Of a stretch of 64,000 bases of DNA, positions 46,905-57,744 are shown in pieces. The stretch covers positions 8,313,001 through 8,377,000 of the forward strand of contig OZ018418.1 of assembly GCA_963969595.1 (NCBI GenBank), written 5' to 3'. The notes beneath the pieces are model-generated. The model was not told the origin of the DNA. It saw only the letters and a program-made list of their open reading frames with translations, and made no database searches. Both the position numbers and the translations under genes were made by a program. This stretch comes from Neckera pumila (Eukaryota; Streptophyta; Bryopsida; Hypnales; Neckeraceae). The stretch's first letter is position 1; every line of letters starts with the position of its first letter.

Positions 46905-47665
46905 TGGCAAGTTCTAAGCGTCAATTTCCAAACGTCTTTGGTAAAACCATTCCTAAACCTTCATAACTTTTGACTCATTGATCAGAATGGAATTGTTCAA
47001 AGTTTTTTATGTATATATAACTCTGGAAAACAAATTTCAAAGTTTTATTTCTGAAAAAAGGTATGTTTTTTGATTTCCTCTATCTGCCCAGTTATCAAAA
47101 AACCCCACATATTAGGCCATAACTTTTGACTCACATTTCCAAATGTCATTAAATAAGTGCATCTGAAAAATAATCCTTGCGTGGACATTGTATTAAAATT
47201 TCAGCATAAAATGTAAGTGATCTATTGTCACATGTACACATACGTGCCCAAAATTTCTATGTAACCACAAAATGCATGCCGCTCCGGTGCTTTTGGGGTT
47301 AAAATGGCATGGTCATAAGGATACGTTTAACCCCTAGAGGACCAACATGCGTTTTTGGGTTGTATAGAAATTTTGGGCATGTACGTGTGACTAGAGATAT
47401 CAATATTATAGGCTGGAATTTTATAGAAGGTGGGCGCGAGGAGTATCTTTTGTACGCATTAAATTTCATCACATTTGGAAATGTGAGTCAAAAGTTATGG
47501 CCTAGTATGTTACTTTTTTTTGAAACTAAGTAGTCCGGGCAAATAAAAAAAACTCACTTTTTTTGAAAACAAAAATTTGAAATTGCTTTTCTAGAGTTAT
47601 ATGTATATAAAAAGCTTTGAATCCTCCCATTTTGATCTATGAGTCAAAAGTTATGAAGATTTTTA
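46905..47665. repeat. Foldback repeat, arms about 340 bp
   Basis: Left arm 46950-47290 and right arm 47335-47665 are inverted copies: CATAACTTTTGACTCA near 46970 and 47120 mirrors TGAGTCAAAAGTTATG near 47640 and 47485; ACGTGCCCAAAATTTCTAT mirrors ATAGAAATTTTGGGCATGT. The central spacer is about 45 bp, including GGGGTTAAAATGGCATGGTC. It may be a foldback transposon or an inversion of the adjoining repeat family. Confidence 0.8.
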
Positions 47666-47749
47666 GTTTGTGGGTAGTTCTAGATTCTCTACTCTAAATT
47701 GAATTTTGAAGTCCTTTTTCTTACTCATTTTTCAATATTTGTTGAAAAA

Positions 47750-48175
47750 ATCAAATCAAAGGATGTAGATTATTTATTACACCATTGCAACCGTAGGATT
47801 AGAATTTTTCAATGCCATAATTAAATTCTTTACAATTTAGTATTTTAAATCATTATTTACTACTATGTACTTTCAATTTTTTTCCTATGTGTTTTACAAT
47901 TCCAAATGAAGTGAAAATTTTTGGGCATGTAGCCAACTTATCAAGGAAAAAAAATCCAAACAAGCACCATCATTTGGGACATTTTTTCATCGATAAGTGA
48001 GTTTGTGAAGTGCTATTGTCCTTTTTTTTGCAGGGTCAGAAAAATGGTCTTAATGAATTTTGCTGACACATGTAATTGTAAGTTTTTTTTCAGAAATTCG
48101 GTGTTTGTACTAAAAATGACACTTTTTGAGCGTTCTTGGTGAAAACATAGTCATGGAACTTTAGGTGTTAAAGTG
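47750..48175 (-). repeat. Inverted copy of the 440-bp central repeat
   Basis: Reverse complement of 41050-41580: GGATGTAGATTATTTATTACA (47762) against TGTAATAAATAATCTACATCC (41551); TTCCAAATGAAGTGAAAATTTT against AAAATTTTCACTTCATTTGGAA; CATAGTCATGGAACTTTAGG against CCTAAAGTTCCATGACTATG. The 40.6-41.6 and 47.75-48.18 kb blocks are thus inverted arms around the element centre. Confidence 0.85.
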
Positions 48176-48179
48176 ACAT

Positions 48180-48260
48180 AAGGCCATGGTGAATGGGCCA
48201 TGGTCAAAGGGTCACAATCAAAGGGCCATGGTCAAAGGGCCACGGTTTAGGGTTTGCAAT
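48180..48260 (+). promoter_or_regulatory. GGGCCATGG repeats with telo-box, promoter of element B ParB/HAD-like gene
   Basis: Five short tandem copies of a 16-20-bp unit containing GGGCCATGGTCAAA or a variant, then GTTTAGGGTTTG. TGGGCC (site II) plus AAACCCTA (telo-box) is a known pairing in plant promoters of growth-related genes. A GC-rich stretch (48245-48690), likely the first exon, follows. Transcriptional use is inferred. Confidence 0.45.
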
Positions 48261-49072
48261 GGGCGGCGCAGTGTAGGGTTCGGAGCTCTTGTCTGGAAAC
48301 CCTGGCCGTGATCCGCCATTCCTGGCAACTCTTGTGCGACTTCATTCCTTCCGTGATTTTGTGCTTTTGTGAGATTTTGCGTGCTTTTGCATCAGAGGTT
48401 CCTTCATTTTTGGTGCAACCTGCGCTGATCTTGATTTCGGGGGTTCCGGATTTGTGCGGTGTCCTTGTCAACCTCCTGTTGGGCGACCTAGGCGCGCTTC
48501 GTGGTGCGTCGTCGAGGCGTGGAGGTGGAGCTGGGCAACTTGGGTGGCTGTTTGTGTTGCCTCCTCGTGTAGGCGGGAGCTCTTGCTAGGCGACCTGGGC
48601 GTGCGTCATTGTGTATGCAACTGGGGGTTTTGGTGGAGCTTGGCTGGTACGTGCTGGATGAGAGTTCTTGTTTGCTTTCATTCTGTAGAGGCGACTTTGT
48701 GCACTGAATGTAATTGCTTGTGCTTGTGGACGTGCTGCTTCTGTAAGGTTCCCACATACTTGCATTGTGGTGCATTGGTTTCTGTTGCAGCTTAGAATTG
48801 TGATTTAGCTGGGCGACCTAGTTGTGGAAATGGTTTTCTCAAAATTGGATTTTTGAGGTCTGGGCGCTCAATTGGATTCAACTGTCTTTTGGTTTTGGTT
48901 CAGGTTTTGTAGTTGAATTCTTGCATTTTGTTTTTGGTTTCTTGAGTTTTTGCTGACTGCATTAGCCTTGTCACTAGGATTTGCATTTGTTGCTTGCATT
49001 AGGTATATGTTGAATTGATTTCCAGCTCTCGTATTTAGTTTTTGCAGTTTTCTATGTCCATTGCTACGTAGA
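48261..49072 (+). other. Probable 5' untranslated exon and intron start
   Basis: The GC-rich 48261-48690 part has open frames on both strands (for example 48254-48589), typical of high GC rather than a conserved protein. A T-rich, intron-like stretch runs from 48830 to 49072. Confidence 0.35.
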
Positions 49073-49732
49073 AGTTAAACTTCCGTCGAGTTAAATGAAG
49101 GAACATCTGTAATAATCCCAAAAATATAGGTTTCAGTCGACGCATATTTAACTTGACGGAAGTTTAACTCGATAGATGACATAATTAAGGTAGCAAGTTA
49201 CAGAAATTTAACTCGAGACGAGATAAGAGGCTTCAAAGAATGGAAGTTTCATCTCGAACGGGAGTAGCACACCAACACCGAAGATGTACAAACATAGAAA
49301 AAACATTGAAGTTGCGGAGAGAACCAACAGCTTTAACTTGGCTCAAGTTGAAAAACACATCCCAGACCCTACAATCAAGAAGGTACAGCAGCTAAAGCTA
49401 ATTTGACAAGAGACAAGAATGCTAAATATTAACCAAAGACATAGAAGGCATAGGAATACACAAACATCAACAACCGATTAAGAAGGTTTAACTCGTGTCA
49501 AGTTAAAAGGCCCTCTGGTATGAATCGTGAAAAGAGAACCAAAGACGTCAGCCCCGTGACGAGTTCACCAAGTTAGAGAACTCCCGATGGTTTGGAATAG
49601 ACGATCTTTACTCGGATAATAGAGGGCGTCATAAATAAGCGCTCAGTATAATAGGATTCACCAAGAATGATAAGTAGGACAATAAAGTGATGTCAGCGGT
49701 AATCTCCTGGTTTTAACTCGGTTCGAGTTAAC
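49073..49732. repeat. Palindrome cluster upstream of element B ParB/HAD-like gene
   Basis: Six copies of TTAACTCG-N3-CGAGTTAA variants at about 49073, 49146, 49206, 49331, 49487 and 49711. The last, TTAACTCG-GTT-CGAGTTAA, is perfect. The cluster ends 28 bp before the start codon, just before the splice acceptor GACTTGCAG, so it is intronic. Confidence 0.9.
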
Positions 49733-49759
49733 ATGTGCTCTTGTCCTGGACTTGCAGAA

Positions 49760-51195
49760 ATGGAAGCGCAGACCAAGGGACTAGAGGTTTTTTTGAAGCG
49801 CTTTGAGATTCCAGACAATAACAGAGACGAGTACGGCAAGACCGACATGCTTGGGGAATGTTGTAAGTGGAAGGACCCTGAAGAATTCGACCACTAGACA
49901 CTTGCTTTTGTTCCTATGAACTCGAACCTGTCCTTCAGGATGAAGTACAAAAAGGTCAAGGACAACCTCCCGGTCACACTTACGGAGGTTGTAAGAGAGG
50001 TCACCACAAGGCCAAACGGTTTAATATTCATCTGCTGCAGGACGCAAGACCCAGATCAGACTGAGGAGTACATCTTCTCGTACGTGCTAAACAGCAGGCA
50101 GATCACATTCAGTGTCTCCAACTACTATAGGACACTAGAGGGACGAGCTACCAGGGGCTGCAGAAGAAGATTGAGCAGCATATGAAGGAGAAGAGGTGGA
50201 AAGCAAAGGATGGGAGCCCTTTGACATCCGTCACTCTAGCTTCAAGAGTTAATGCCCTGATCAAGGGGTTTGACCTCATGAAGATGGAGTTGAAGAACAA
50301 GTCCCAGAGGATGCAACCCATATCTTTGACTAGAGATTATAGCAGTCAAGGAGGAAGCCAAGGATCCTTCATCGTGGTGACCTTAGAGACTGGTAGGAGC
50401 CACACTCGCATGAAGCAGACGGATTGCTTCGGCAGAGAAGAACCATCAAAGACCCCACCACCTGCACCGAAAGGGAAAGGAAAGAAGACCACTTCAAAGA
50501 ACCTCCTGGTGCCTAAGAGTAGCATGGCCTCAGAGCTTGTAGACATCCCGCAAGACCTCGGCGGAATTGTGAAGGAGATCGACTACGAAGAAGCATGCAA
50601 ACACTTTGAGGAGTACTGGTCGGCATGCACAAAGCGGTACAGACCAAAGATTGGGTACAAGTACGAGATTTCAATTGATGAGCTGGAGACGCCACCACAA
50701 ACACTCAACATCCAAGTGTTGGAAGAACAAGGTGTTCAGAAGACACTGAATTACCTCATCAGTATGCCTGACCCTGACAAGAAGATGACGCTCTGTGCAT
50801 ATCCGCAGCTTGTCACGGTGAAGCCTGAAAAGTTTGAGGAAGTTGAGGCCGGGAAGTTCTGGATGGTAAACGGACAGCACTGCTTAGAGGCGTCGAAGAG
50901 AATGCAGAAGATGATTAAAGTGCCCAACGAGAAGAAGGCTAAGTTTCTGAAATGGGAGTGCTTTTTTGTGTGGCACAAAGACGACAGCCTAATCAGGAAA
51001 GTGTCGGCCTACTACAATCGTGTGAACCACTTCGACAACTTCATGCCAACCTGATCCACGAACATCCTGGCATCCAGATTTGTCTGCACAAGTATGGGGT
51101 CCCCACCACCTCCAAGAGAGCCCACAGCTTTGGGGAAGGCCGTAACACTGGCAAAGAAGTCGAAGGCTGACGGCAACAACCAGAGGCTCTTTGCA
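49760..51195 (+). CDS. ParB/sulfiredoxin-like domain exon, element B
   Basis: Begins MEAQTKGLEVFLKRFEIPDN. The ParB-like part runs IGYKYEISIDELETPPQTLN, then EQGVQKTLNYLISMPDPDKK, then GKFWMVNGQHCLEASKRMQK (about 50850-50905), and is followed by WECFFVWHKDD and YYNRVNHFDNFMPT*. The order 'helix, short strand, G-Q-H..A-K' fits the ParB/Srx fold; Cys replaces the usual Arg. Stops: TAG at 49895-49897 and TGA where element A has Trp (PTW). A frame change occurs near 50140. The exon ends TTTGCA|GTAAAT. Confidence 0.6.
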
Positions 51196-51329
51196 GTAAA
51201 TCCGCTAGCTTTAACTCGTCTCGAGTTAATTTGTAATTCCATTGAGGTCAGTTCTTTCCATATAATTTAACTCGTCTTGAGTTAAGACCCGTCGCTGACA
51301 GGATGTGTATGCTGGACCTGGATGTGCAG
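51196..51329 (+). repeat. Intron with two palindromes
   Basis: A 134-bp intron (GTAAAT..GTGCAG) containing TTAACTCG-TCT-CGAGTTAA at 51211 (perfect) and a second copy, TTAACTCG-TCT-TGAGTTAA, at 51268. The palindromes make up nearly a third of the intron. Confidence 0.8.
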
Positions 51330-52664
51330 GAATTCAAGAACACAATCAAGCTGAGGTTTGCCATGATTGACATTAAGAAGAATCAGGGGTATCTAAGCAA
51401 GAAGAATCAAAGGGAGCTAGACAATGAGATCAAGCTAATTACAGCTTAGCAGGACGTCTACGACCTATGGATGGAGGTCATCTTGAGCCAGGCTCAGGGA
51501 GAGCTTATCGATCCAGATTCGCTCATGAAGTTCAAGTATTGCAAAGGCTGGGACTCGGCAAAGGATGGTGTGATGACTCGTGAATTCAAGTGGATTGGGA
51601 ACTGCACACAAGACAATTTGAGGAGGCTTGCGCTGCATATCCTTCACAGGTCTTCTCGGCGGACTGCAGGACACCCAAAAGTTGTCATAAGGGCACCAAA
51701 GTCTGTCCTCCCTGACTGCTACTCCGCAAAGGATTGGCTTGAGAGGGGAAAGAAGAAGGCTGCTATAAAGATACAGTTACATCACCTGGATCCGAAGCTA
51801 AAGCTCTTTGACAACAAGGGAAATCCAAGGAAGAAGCCATGGAAGGCCTTCAAGCGAGATTACAGTGTGAACAAGGCCACAAAGAACACATTGCTCATTG
51901 GTCCAGGGGAACACTTCTTCTCTTAGGTGAAGATGCCGTCGAATAAGAAGAAGACACTGGAGGAATTGTCAGTTATAGCCAAGGAGTTCTTCACGGTCTT
52001 CTTGGCGAGCAAGGGCAAATTCGTGAAGCCTGAAGCTAAGGCGTTCTTCAAGCCCTATGACATGGATGATGACGAGCTCGGAGAGTGGGACGTAGCTGTA
52101 TGGGATGAGTCCGCGCAATCAAGAATAAAGCTGGCGGTCATCGACTTTAGGAATATCCTTAGAGTTATAAATAAGGGCGCCAATGCTTCATACTACAACA
52201 ATTTTATGACCCTCTTGGAGGAGGATGTCTTGGTGGAGCTCATGGACCCGGAGGTCTGGCTGTGGATTGCTCGTGAGAAGGATGTTGAGGCCGACCTGCA
52301 GAGTTTCATCAGGACATCTGATTTTGGTAAGTCGTACTCAGTTGGCTACACGGATTATCTGCCACCCACATTCAAGCACATTGGGGACGTCCCCGAGAGG
52401 AGCTCCACAGTGAAAGATCCGGTCCAACTGTTGTTTCTGGTGAAGAATGGGGCAGCCGTGAAGACCCGCTAGATTCCCAAAACATTTGCTGTAGCACCAA
52501 AATGGCATTACAATATGAAGCGGCAGAATGTGGAGGTGGAGTATCGGATACATGATATGGAGCTCCGCATGGAGCTTTATTTGAGCGTCCTTCAACTGTT
52601 CGTGTTGCCGAGAGACGTGGTGGTCTCCTATTTTGCAAGAGGAAAGATGATATCTACTGCTTGG
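51330..52664 (+). CDS. Helical middle domain, element B
   Basis: Reads EFKNTIKLRFAMIDIKKNQG, then QDVYDLWMEV, PEVWLWIAREKDVEADLQSF, LLFLVKNGAAV and IHDMELRMELYLSVLQLFVL before the donor TTGG|GTGAGT. It aligns with 11430-10105 of element A. Three TAG codons (ITA*QDV; FFS*VKM at 51924-51926; KTR*IPK near 52470) are the only stops. No known domain. Conserved aromatic positions indicate a folded module. Confidence 0.65.
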
Positions 52665-52844
52665 GTGAGTTCAACTTTACTTTGGAATGCTGATAGTTTA
52701 GATGTCTGAATCCCTGTTCTTTAACTCAGGTCAAGTTGACTCCCTATTCGCACGTCCTCTGGATCTCTAGCGGCCATGTATTCTTCTTTAACTTGGTTTG
52801 AGTTGATCATGCTTTCCTAACTGCTCTTTGGGCTTGTCATGCAG
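52665..52844 (+). repeat. Intron with two palindromes
   Basis: A 180-bp intron (GTGAGT..CATGCAG) with TTAACTCA-GGT-CAAGTTGA at 52721 and TTAACTTG-GTT-TGAGTTGA at 52788, both decayed but symmetrical. Confidence 0.75.
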
Positions 52845-54056
52845 ATGCTGTCGCTAGATCACTTCTTTGTTGGTGAGAGCAAGAAGAAGGAAGACTTCCT
52901 AAACTTGTGCTTGGAGTCGGAGAGTATGGACAAGGCTAATTTCCTTGAGTCGGCGTACTTTGTGGAAGAGCACGAAGATGATGGAAGTAAGAGGAAAGGT
53001 GTGTCCACCTCAGAAGCTAAGGGGCCGTCTGTATCCGGGAGGGGGAAGGAACCAGCTGATGACGACTGCATCGAGATTCCTGGGGGTCTAAGAGTTTTGT
53101 TCCTCTGAACATTGGTGCGAACACTGATGATGTGTTGGAGTTCACACAGAGAGCAGTTGGCGAGTCGACGCATGTGCCTGAGGGTAGTGACATGCAGGGA
53201 TCATCTGGCTCGTCTACTAGACAAAATATCACTCCGAAATCCCGTCCGCGTGTGCCACCGAAGAGGAAGCCTGACTTACCAGCGCCGGCTGCTCCATTCT
53301 CACTGGAGTGGACAATGGACTTCATACAGAAGAACAATGAGAATGAGGCTAGGGCTCGTAAGGAGGACCGTGAGGCGCAAAGGAAGGAAAACAAGCAGGC
53401 GCGTCAGGAGAACAAGAACATGATCAAGGAGATCATGCAGAGTATTCCCGAAATTGTATCAAAGGTGGCAGCGACGACCGTGAATACAATGTTCAGTGGG
53501 AGACCATTGATGTCCCTGGATCCGGCTGTAGGAACTCTTCAACTGGCGATTGCCAATCATCCCCAGGGGTCAGTTGATAGTGCCAAGCAATCTTGCACAG
53601 GGTCGGAGATCCTCACTGGGGTGCCGTCGACATCCCAGAACTTGCTGACCCAGACGTCCTTGAGTTCTAATCCAAACCAAATCGAATCCGACCGATGTCC
53701 CGACAATATGGAGGTGGATACAGTTTGGCAGGATGCGGCAACTGATGATGTTGCCCCGGCGTCTGGCAATGCTCCACAAGTTGCGACCGAGGGATCCCAG
53801 GACAAGGATCCAGTTCTGCAGGTCGAGGAGCAAGATTGCGCTACCCCGGAGACTGGCAGAGATCAGCTCCCTGAAGTTGTTGTTGAGCAAGGTGTGGAGG
53901 AAGTGGAGAATGTTGCATCGTAGGATGAGGAGGATGTGGAGGATGTTGCCGCAGACACCAGCACCGACCCCGTCCCGCCAGATGTCGCCGAATGTGGATT
54001 AGAGGCCGAGCAGCCACAGGGGTCTATGACTGAGATTCCTCCAGGTTCTTCCCTGT
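52845..54056 (+). CDS. Basic coiled-coil linker exon, element B
   Basis: Starts MLSLDHFFVGESKKKEDFLN. A frame change follows near 53110. It then has a Pro/Lys-rich patch (PRVPPKRKPDLPAPAAPF), SLEWTMDFIQKNNENEARAR and a long Arg/Lys/Glu/Gln helix, and an acidic tail ending near PPG at a likely donor. One TAG lies at 53921-53923. Composition suggests a nuclear protein with a coiled coil. The same order is seen in element A (9918-8360). Confidence 0.6.
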
Positions 54057-54254
54057 GACTCTCTTAGCCTCCTCTTCAACTCGATTTGAGTTGAATTCCC
54101 TTTCCACGTTCGTAGGCATTTCAGATTGCATAAGTAGGCAAATAGGCTAAACTTTCCTAGTGCGTTGTATATAATGTATTATTCCATCTCCCAACAAGAA
54201 ACTGTAATATATAATTTTTTCTCACACATCATTTCTGTGCTTGATATTTCGCAG
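54057..54254 (+). repeat. Intron with one palindrome
   Basis: Contains TCAACTCG-ATT-TGAGTTGA at 54077, then AT-rich sequence and the acceptor ATTTCGCAG at 54254. Confidence 0.65.
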
Positions 54255-54565
54255 CCACAGGCTCATTGATTTCTGAAATTGTTGCTCTCCCTATGGCATC
54301 CAATTCCCAGAATACTGCTGTGGATCCGAAGATTCCCCTTGCATGTATTCTGGACGTGTCTGTTGCTATTAGTGGTGATCCGGTGCTGGAGATACCTCCG
54401 TTATTTCTTGAGGAAAAGAATGTCGAGGAGCATGCTATTGATGGTGGAGATGTCAAGTTATTGGAGGACATTCCAGATGATCCTCCTTTTCAGTCAGAAA
54501 TGCCCCGGTCGCATACTTGAGTCGAGACAACTACAGCATCTCTAGTTGCCATGGTCCAGGACGCG
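54255..54565 (+). CDS. Acidic linker exon, element B
   Basis: Reads SLISEIVALPMASNSQNTAV through an acidic segment (EEKNVEEHAIDGGDVKLLED) to a GT donor at 54566, with a TGA at 54518-54520. No domain. It bridges linker and HAD exons. Confidence 0.45.
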
Positions 54566-54751
54566 GTATGTATATAGTGATGTGTATGTTTGAGTGTCCT
54601 TGCTGTGGTCTTCTACCTGGCACTCTTGTTTTTACTTTCTCCCCTTCGTGGATGTGGTCCACTGTCTTGAAAGCACGGGTGGAGTACCCATTTTGTAGTC
54701 GGAAGTGCATCCTTTTAATTTGCCCTTTTTTTCTCTTTTCGTCATGAGTAG

Positions 54752-55742
54752 GGTAGCAGTGAGAGATCCCATGAGGCGGAATGCCACAATCTTCCTCCAT
54801 TCACTTCCAGGATGACAGAGAAATGACTCAACGTCATCCTGGATCTGAATGGACTTCTATGCATGTGTGACGTTGTGAGGTACCACCTGAAGGAAGGGAG
54901 GTTATGCAATCTTGGTGAGGTAGTCCCTGATATAGAGCACAAGACCTTGGAAATTAAGAGGGTCACTTGTCGGCCAAATGTTAGGAGCTGTTTGCGAGAA
55001 TTATCCTCCATTACATATGTCCACATCTGGAGCTCCATGAAGAGATCCTATGCCGAACTCGTTTGCAAGTTTCTATTTCACGACATAGAATCCCCGTGTT
55101 ATATTCTTGGCCAAGAGCAATGCAATGTTTTGAAATGCAGAGGGAGGAACGGAAGGCTAGAGGACTACAAGATAAAAAGGGTTGGACAAAGTCCTCTACA
55201 TGAAGCCATTAGAGAAACTGCACAATTTGATTGATTCCATGTTCACCAAAGAGACCACAATTGTTGTGGACGTCAAGCCGGAGATGCACTTTGTGAACGA
55301 CCCTATAAGTGTGGTGCTCTTGGATCTGTGGTCATTTGAGGGTTTGGAAGCGACAGGTGGATTCCTCATAAATGAGCTTCTCCCATGGTTTAAGAATCTG
55401 CACGTAGAGAGGCCATGGGAGTTGAATTCTTTTCATAGAGACAATGCTCTTGGAGGCGTCCACCTTATGAATGAACTCGACATGGTCAAGTACAATGACT
55501 TTGCCAGGGCATTGGAGGTCTCCAATTTTCTTTACGATGAATGGAGTGTGAGCAACATTGGGCCTTATGTTTCTCCCCAAATGTCCAATCCTTCTTCTGG
55601 CAAGGAACTTAAGCTACGAGACGTTTATTTCCGTCTTTGTCCGCCTCCTTGCACCATGTCCAATCCGTTGCTGCGCAAGGAGCGTAATATACAAGACATT
55701 TGGGTCTATCATAGAGCGCCTCCCCGCAAGAGGAGTTTGTAG
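54752..55742 (+). CDS. FCP1/NIF-like HAD domain exon, element B
   Basis: TGA replaces Trp just before motif I (EK*LNVILDLNGLLCMC; element A has RWLNIVFDLNGILYQC). Motif I is DLNGLL (54841-54858), so the second Asp is Asn as in copy A. Motif II is IWSSM (55025-55039). The late acidic motif is altered to IVVDVKPE (about 55262-55285), losing the second Asp kept in copy A. A frameshift separates the two halves near 55200. FLINELLPWFKNL matches the A copy. Likely not catalytic. Confidence 0.7.
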
Positions 55743-55844
55743 GCCCTATAGGATTTTGACCCTAAATTATTGCAATGCGAGTGCATCTTGTGTCAACATG
55801 AATCCATTATAGCAGTTCATTACAGTGGAGACCTCTGTTTTGTG

Positions 55845-56644
55845 CTCAGGATTTGGATGTTGCTGAGGCACCCACAAATGGTTGTGGAGACAAGTGCCTG
55901 GCCTCAACTGATTCACTTGCTGACTGTGGAGAGTTGAATATATTGCAATATGGGGTTCGTCATATCATGTATTCAGCGACCACTGCACAGTCAACCATGG
56001 ATTTTTCAATGAAGGACGTAGATGATGGTATAGTTGATAGTCCTCCCAGTGGAAGAATGCCTCTTGTACTAGTTCACTCTCCATCTCCTCTCAAGTCACG
56101 TCTTCAATCAAAGTCTCCACAGGATCGCTCTCAAATGAATTTTGAAACGCAAAGAAAGCTCTACAATGATGAAGTGGATGGTGTGGCTGTTGTAGAGGTA
56201 CATCATCAACAATTTTTGTCTTTGCAAACATATTTGTTTTTAAGTAATGCTTTGCAGACGTAAGTTGTAGATTTTGAATCTGTTTTAGAATTTCTATACT
56301 TGCAGGTGGAGGACATGGTGCCTATATCTTTTACCATCTTTGGTAATAATTTTAAGGATGTAGAGCCTGTAGTCCATAAAGACGGGACTACCATATCTAA
56401 TGGCATGTTGCCTCCTAGACTTCATCCGTCTTCATTGGGCGTTGCCAAACGACAATACAAAACACATGATGGATTGCTTTCGCTTCGTTGTCGTCGTCGT
56501 CCTTGGGACGCTTGGGAAGAGAGGTCCTTGAAGAAACAACGACGGGGAAATGCTCTCCAGAGGTCCAGTGGTAGTACTGGATATAGTCGAGGACCAGAGA
56601 TAATGAAGGCAATGGAGATGTTGAAGAATAGGTCACACTCCTAG
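55845..56644 (+). CDS. Tail exons of element B ParB/HAD-like gene
   Basis: The first exon follows the acceptor TGTGCTCAG and carries DVDDGIVDSPPSG and SPSPLKSRLQSKSP, ending at a GT donor near 56198. The last exon starts after CTTGCAG at 56306 and contains FTIFGNNFKDVEPVVHKDGT and a basic segment, stopping at 56642-56644. The tail is Ser/Pro-rich and basic. A degenerate copy of the last exon follows at 56758-56945. Confidence 0.55.
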
Positions 56645-56757
56645 TGTGTAGATTACGACTTTCCCTACAAATATAGTGAGCCTGTATTATTGTGCTCTCT
56701 TAGGAATGGTATTATTTGTAGTATCCTTGCTTATGTCTAGGCCAAAGTCCAAGTGTC

Positions 56758-56945
56758 CATTGCATTTTCCAATTACTCTGGCTTCCACGTCCATGGGTCG
56801 CTTGGGATTTGAGGTCCTTAAGAGAACAACGACGAGAGATTGCACAAATAAGATCTGGTAGTAGTAGTGGTTATAGTCAAGGGCCGGAGATATTGAAAGC
56901 AATGGAGTTGGTGAAGAGTAGGTCGTCCTCGTAGTACATAGATGA
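56758..56945 (+). pseudogene. Degenerate duplicate of the last exon
   Basis: Repeats 56500-56660: CGCTTGGG...GAGGTCCTTAAGAGAACAACGACGaGAGA, GGTAGTAGTAGTGG, TATAGTCaAGGgCCgGAGATA, AAGCAATGGAG. The frame is not maintained. It is a short tandem duplication just downstream of the stop codon. Confidence 0.75.
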
Positions 56946-57038
56946 AGACTATAGAGGACATTTTATTCTCTTCATTAGAGTGGTATAAAATTTTGGTTAG
57001 TCACTCCAATATTAATGAGTGATTTAAAGACTATGTTT

Positions 57039-57410
57039 GAGACATCACCACTATTACAAAGTTTATGGCTTGTATTTGAAGAATGAAGTAAATAGTAATC
57101 TTTCAGCGACAACTAATTCCACAGCAAATAGAGATCGAGAAATTGCAGCAAGAGAGACTTGTAGAAATAAGGTATTCCAAACTCCTTGGCAAGTACCTTT
57201 ATAGATTGCAGTTTATACACTGCGGTATATAAGAGTACTTTTCAAGGAGAGTGGATTACCTTGTTTCTACAAGTCTCTCTCTTGCTGCGATTTCTCGCTC
57301 CTTATTCATTGTGGAATTAGTTGTCGCTGAAAGATTACTATTTACTTCATTCTTCAAACATTGAAGTTGACTCTTCATTAGCAATCGGCTTGTAATGGTG
57401 GTGATGTCTC
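57039..57410. repeat. Foldback repeat near the right end of element B
   Basis: GAGACATCACCACTATTACA at 57039 mirrors TGTAATGGTGGTGATGTCTC at 57391-57410. TGAAGAATGAAGTAAATAGTAATCTTTCAGCGACAACTAATTCCACA-type sequence mirrors 57310-57360, and GCAAGAGAGACTTGTAGAAA mirrors 57265-57290. The loop is around 57190-57240. It may be a nested foldback element. Confidence 0.85.
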
Positions 57411-57744
57411 CAACACATTCTCACTCCAAAGACAATGTACTTTACTATTAGGATTGGAACAGCTTTAACATTCATTTACTTGTGGGAAGTCACATTTCAT
57501 AGTGATTGTACAATTATATTTGAAATGCATGTACATTCTTCAATTCATTTCGATAAATTGTAATGTCATTTGTAAATACTACATGGTGTTGGAAAATTGT
57601 GCTTTGTGTGTCATTGCATTGCTTATTTTGCATTTAAATATGTAGCTTCTTTCTGATTGCAACGCTTTCAGGCAACTATAAATAGAGAATTCTTTGAATT
57701 TCAAACTTTAGAGTAGATTCCAAGACTCCCATTTCCTTGGAAAA

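Larger units (their letters stand above)
49760..56644 (+). pseudogene. Element B ParB-like/FCP1-HAD-like modular gene (broken)
   Basis: ATG at 49760, four bases after a splice acceptor. Inferred exons: 49760-51195, 51330-52664, 52845 to about 54045, 54255-54565, about 54752-55742, 55845-56197, 56306-56644, all with GT..AG type borders where checked. Domain order: N-terminal region, ParB/Srx-like domain, helical domain, basic coiled-coil linker, FCP1-like HAD domain, Ser/Pro-rich tail. It aligns with 13338-5995 of element A in every exon. Five TAG and three TGA stops, plus frameshifts near 50140 and 55200, disable it. Palindromes of this element sit in at least three of its introns. No host single-copy homologue can be tested here, so domain capture against ancestral gene is open. 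Confidence 0.78.

Noticed and set aside
48254..48795. Overlapping open frames on both strands as genes
   Set aside because: High local GC keeps several frames open. There is no homologue in element A and no domains. Better explained as a 5' untranslated exon.
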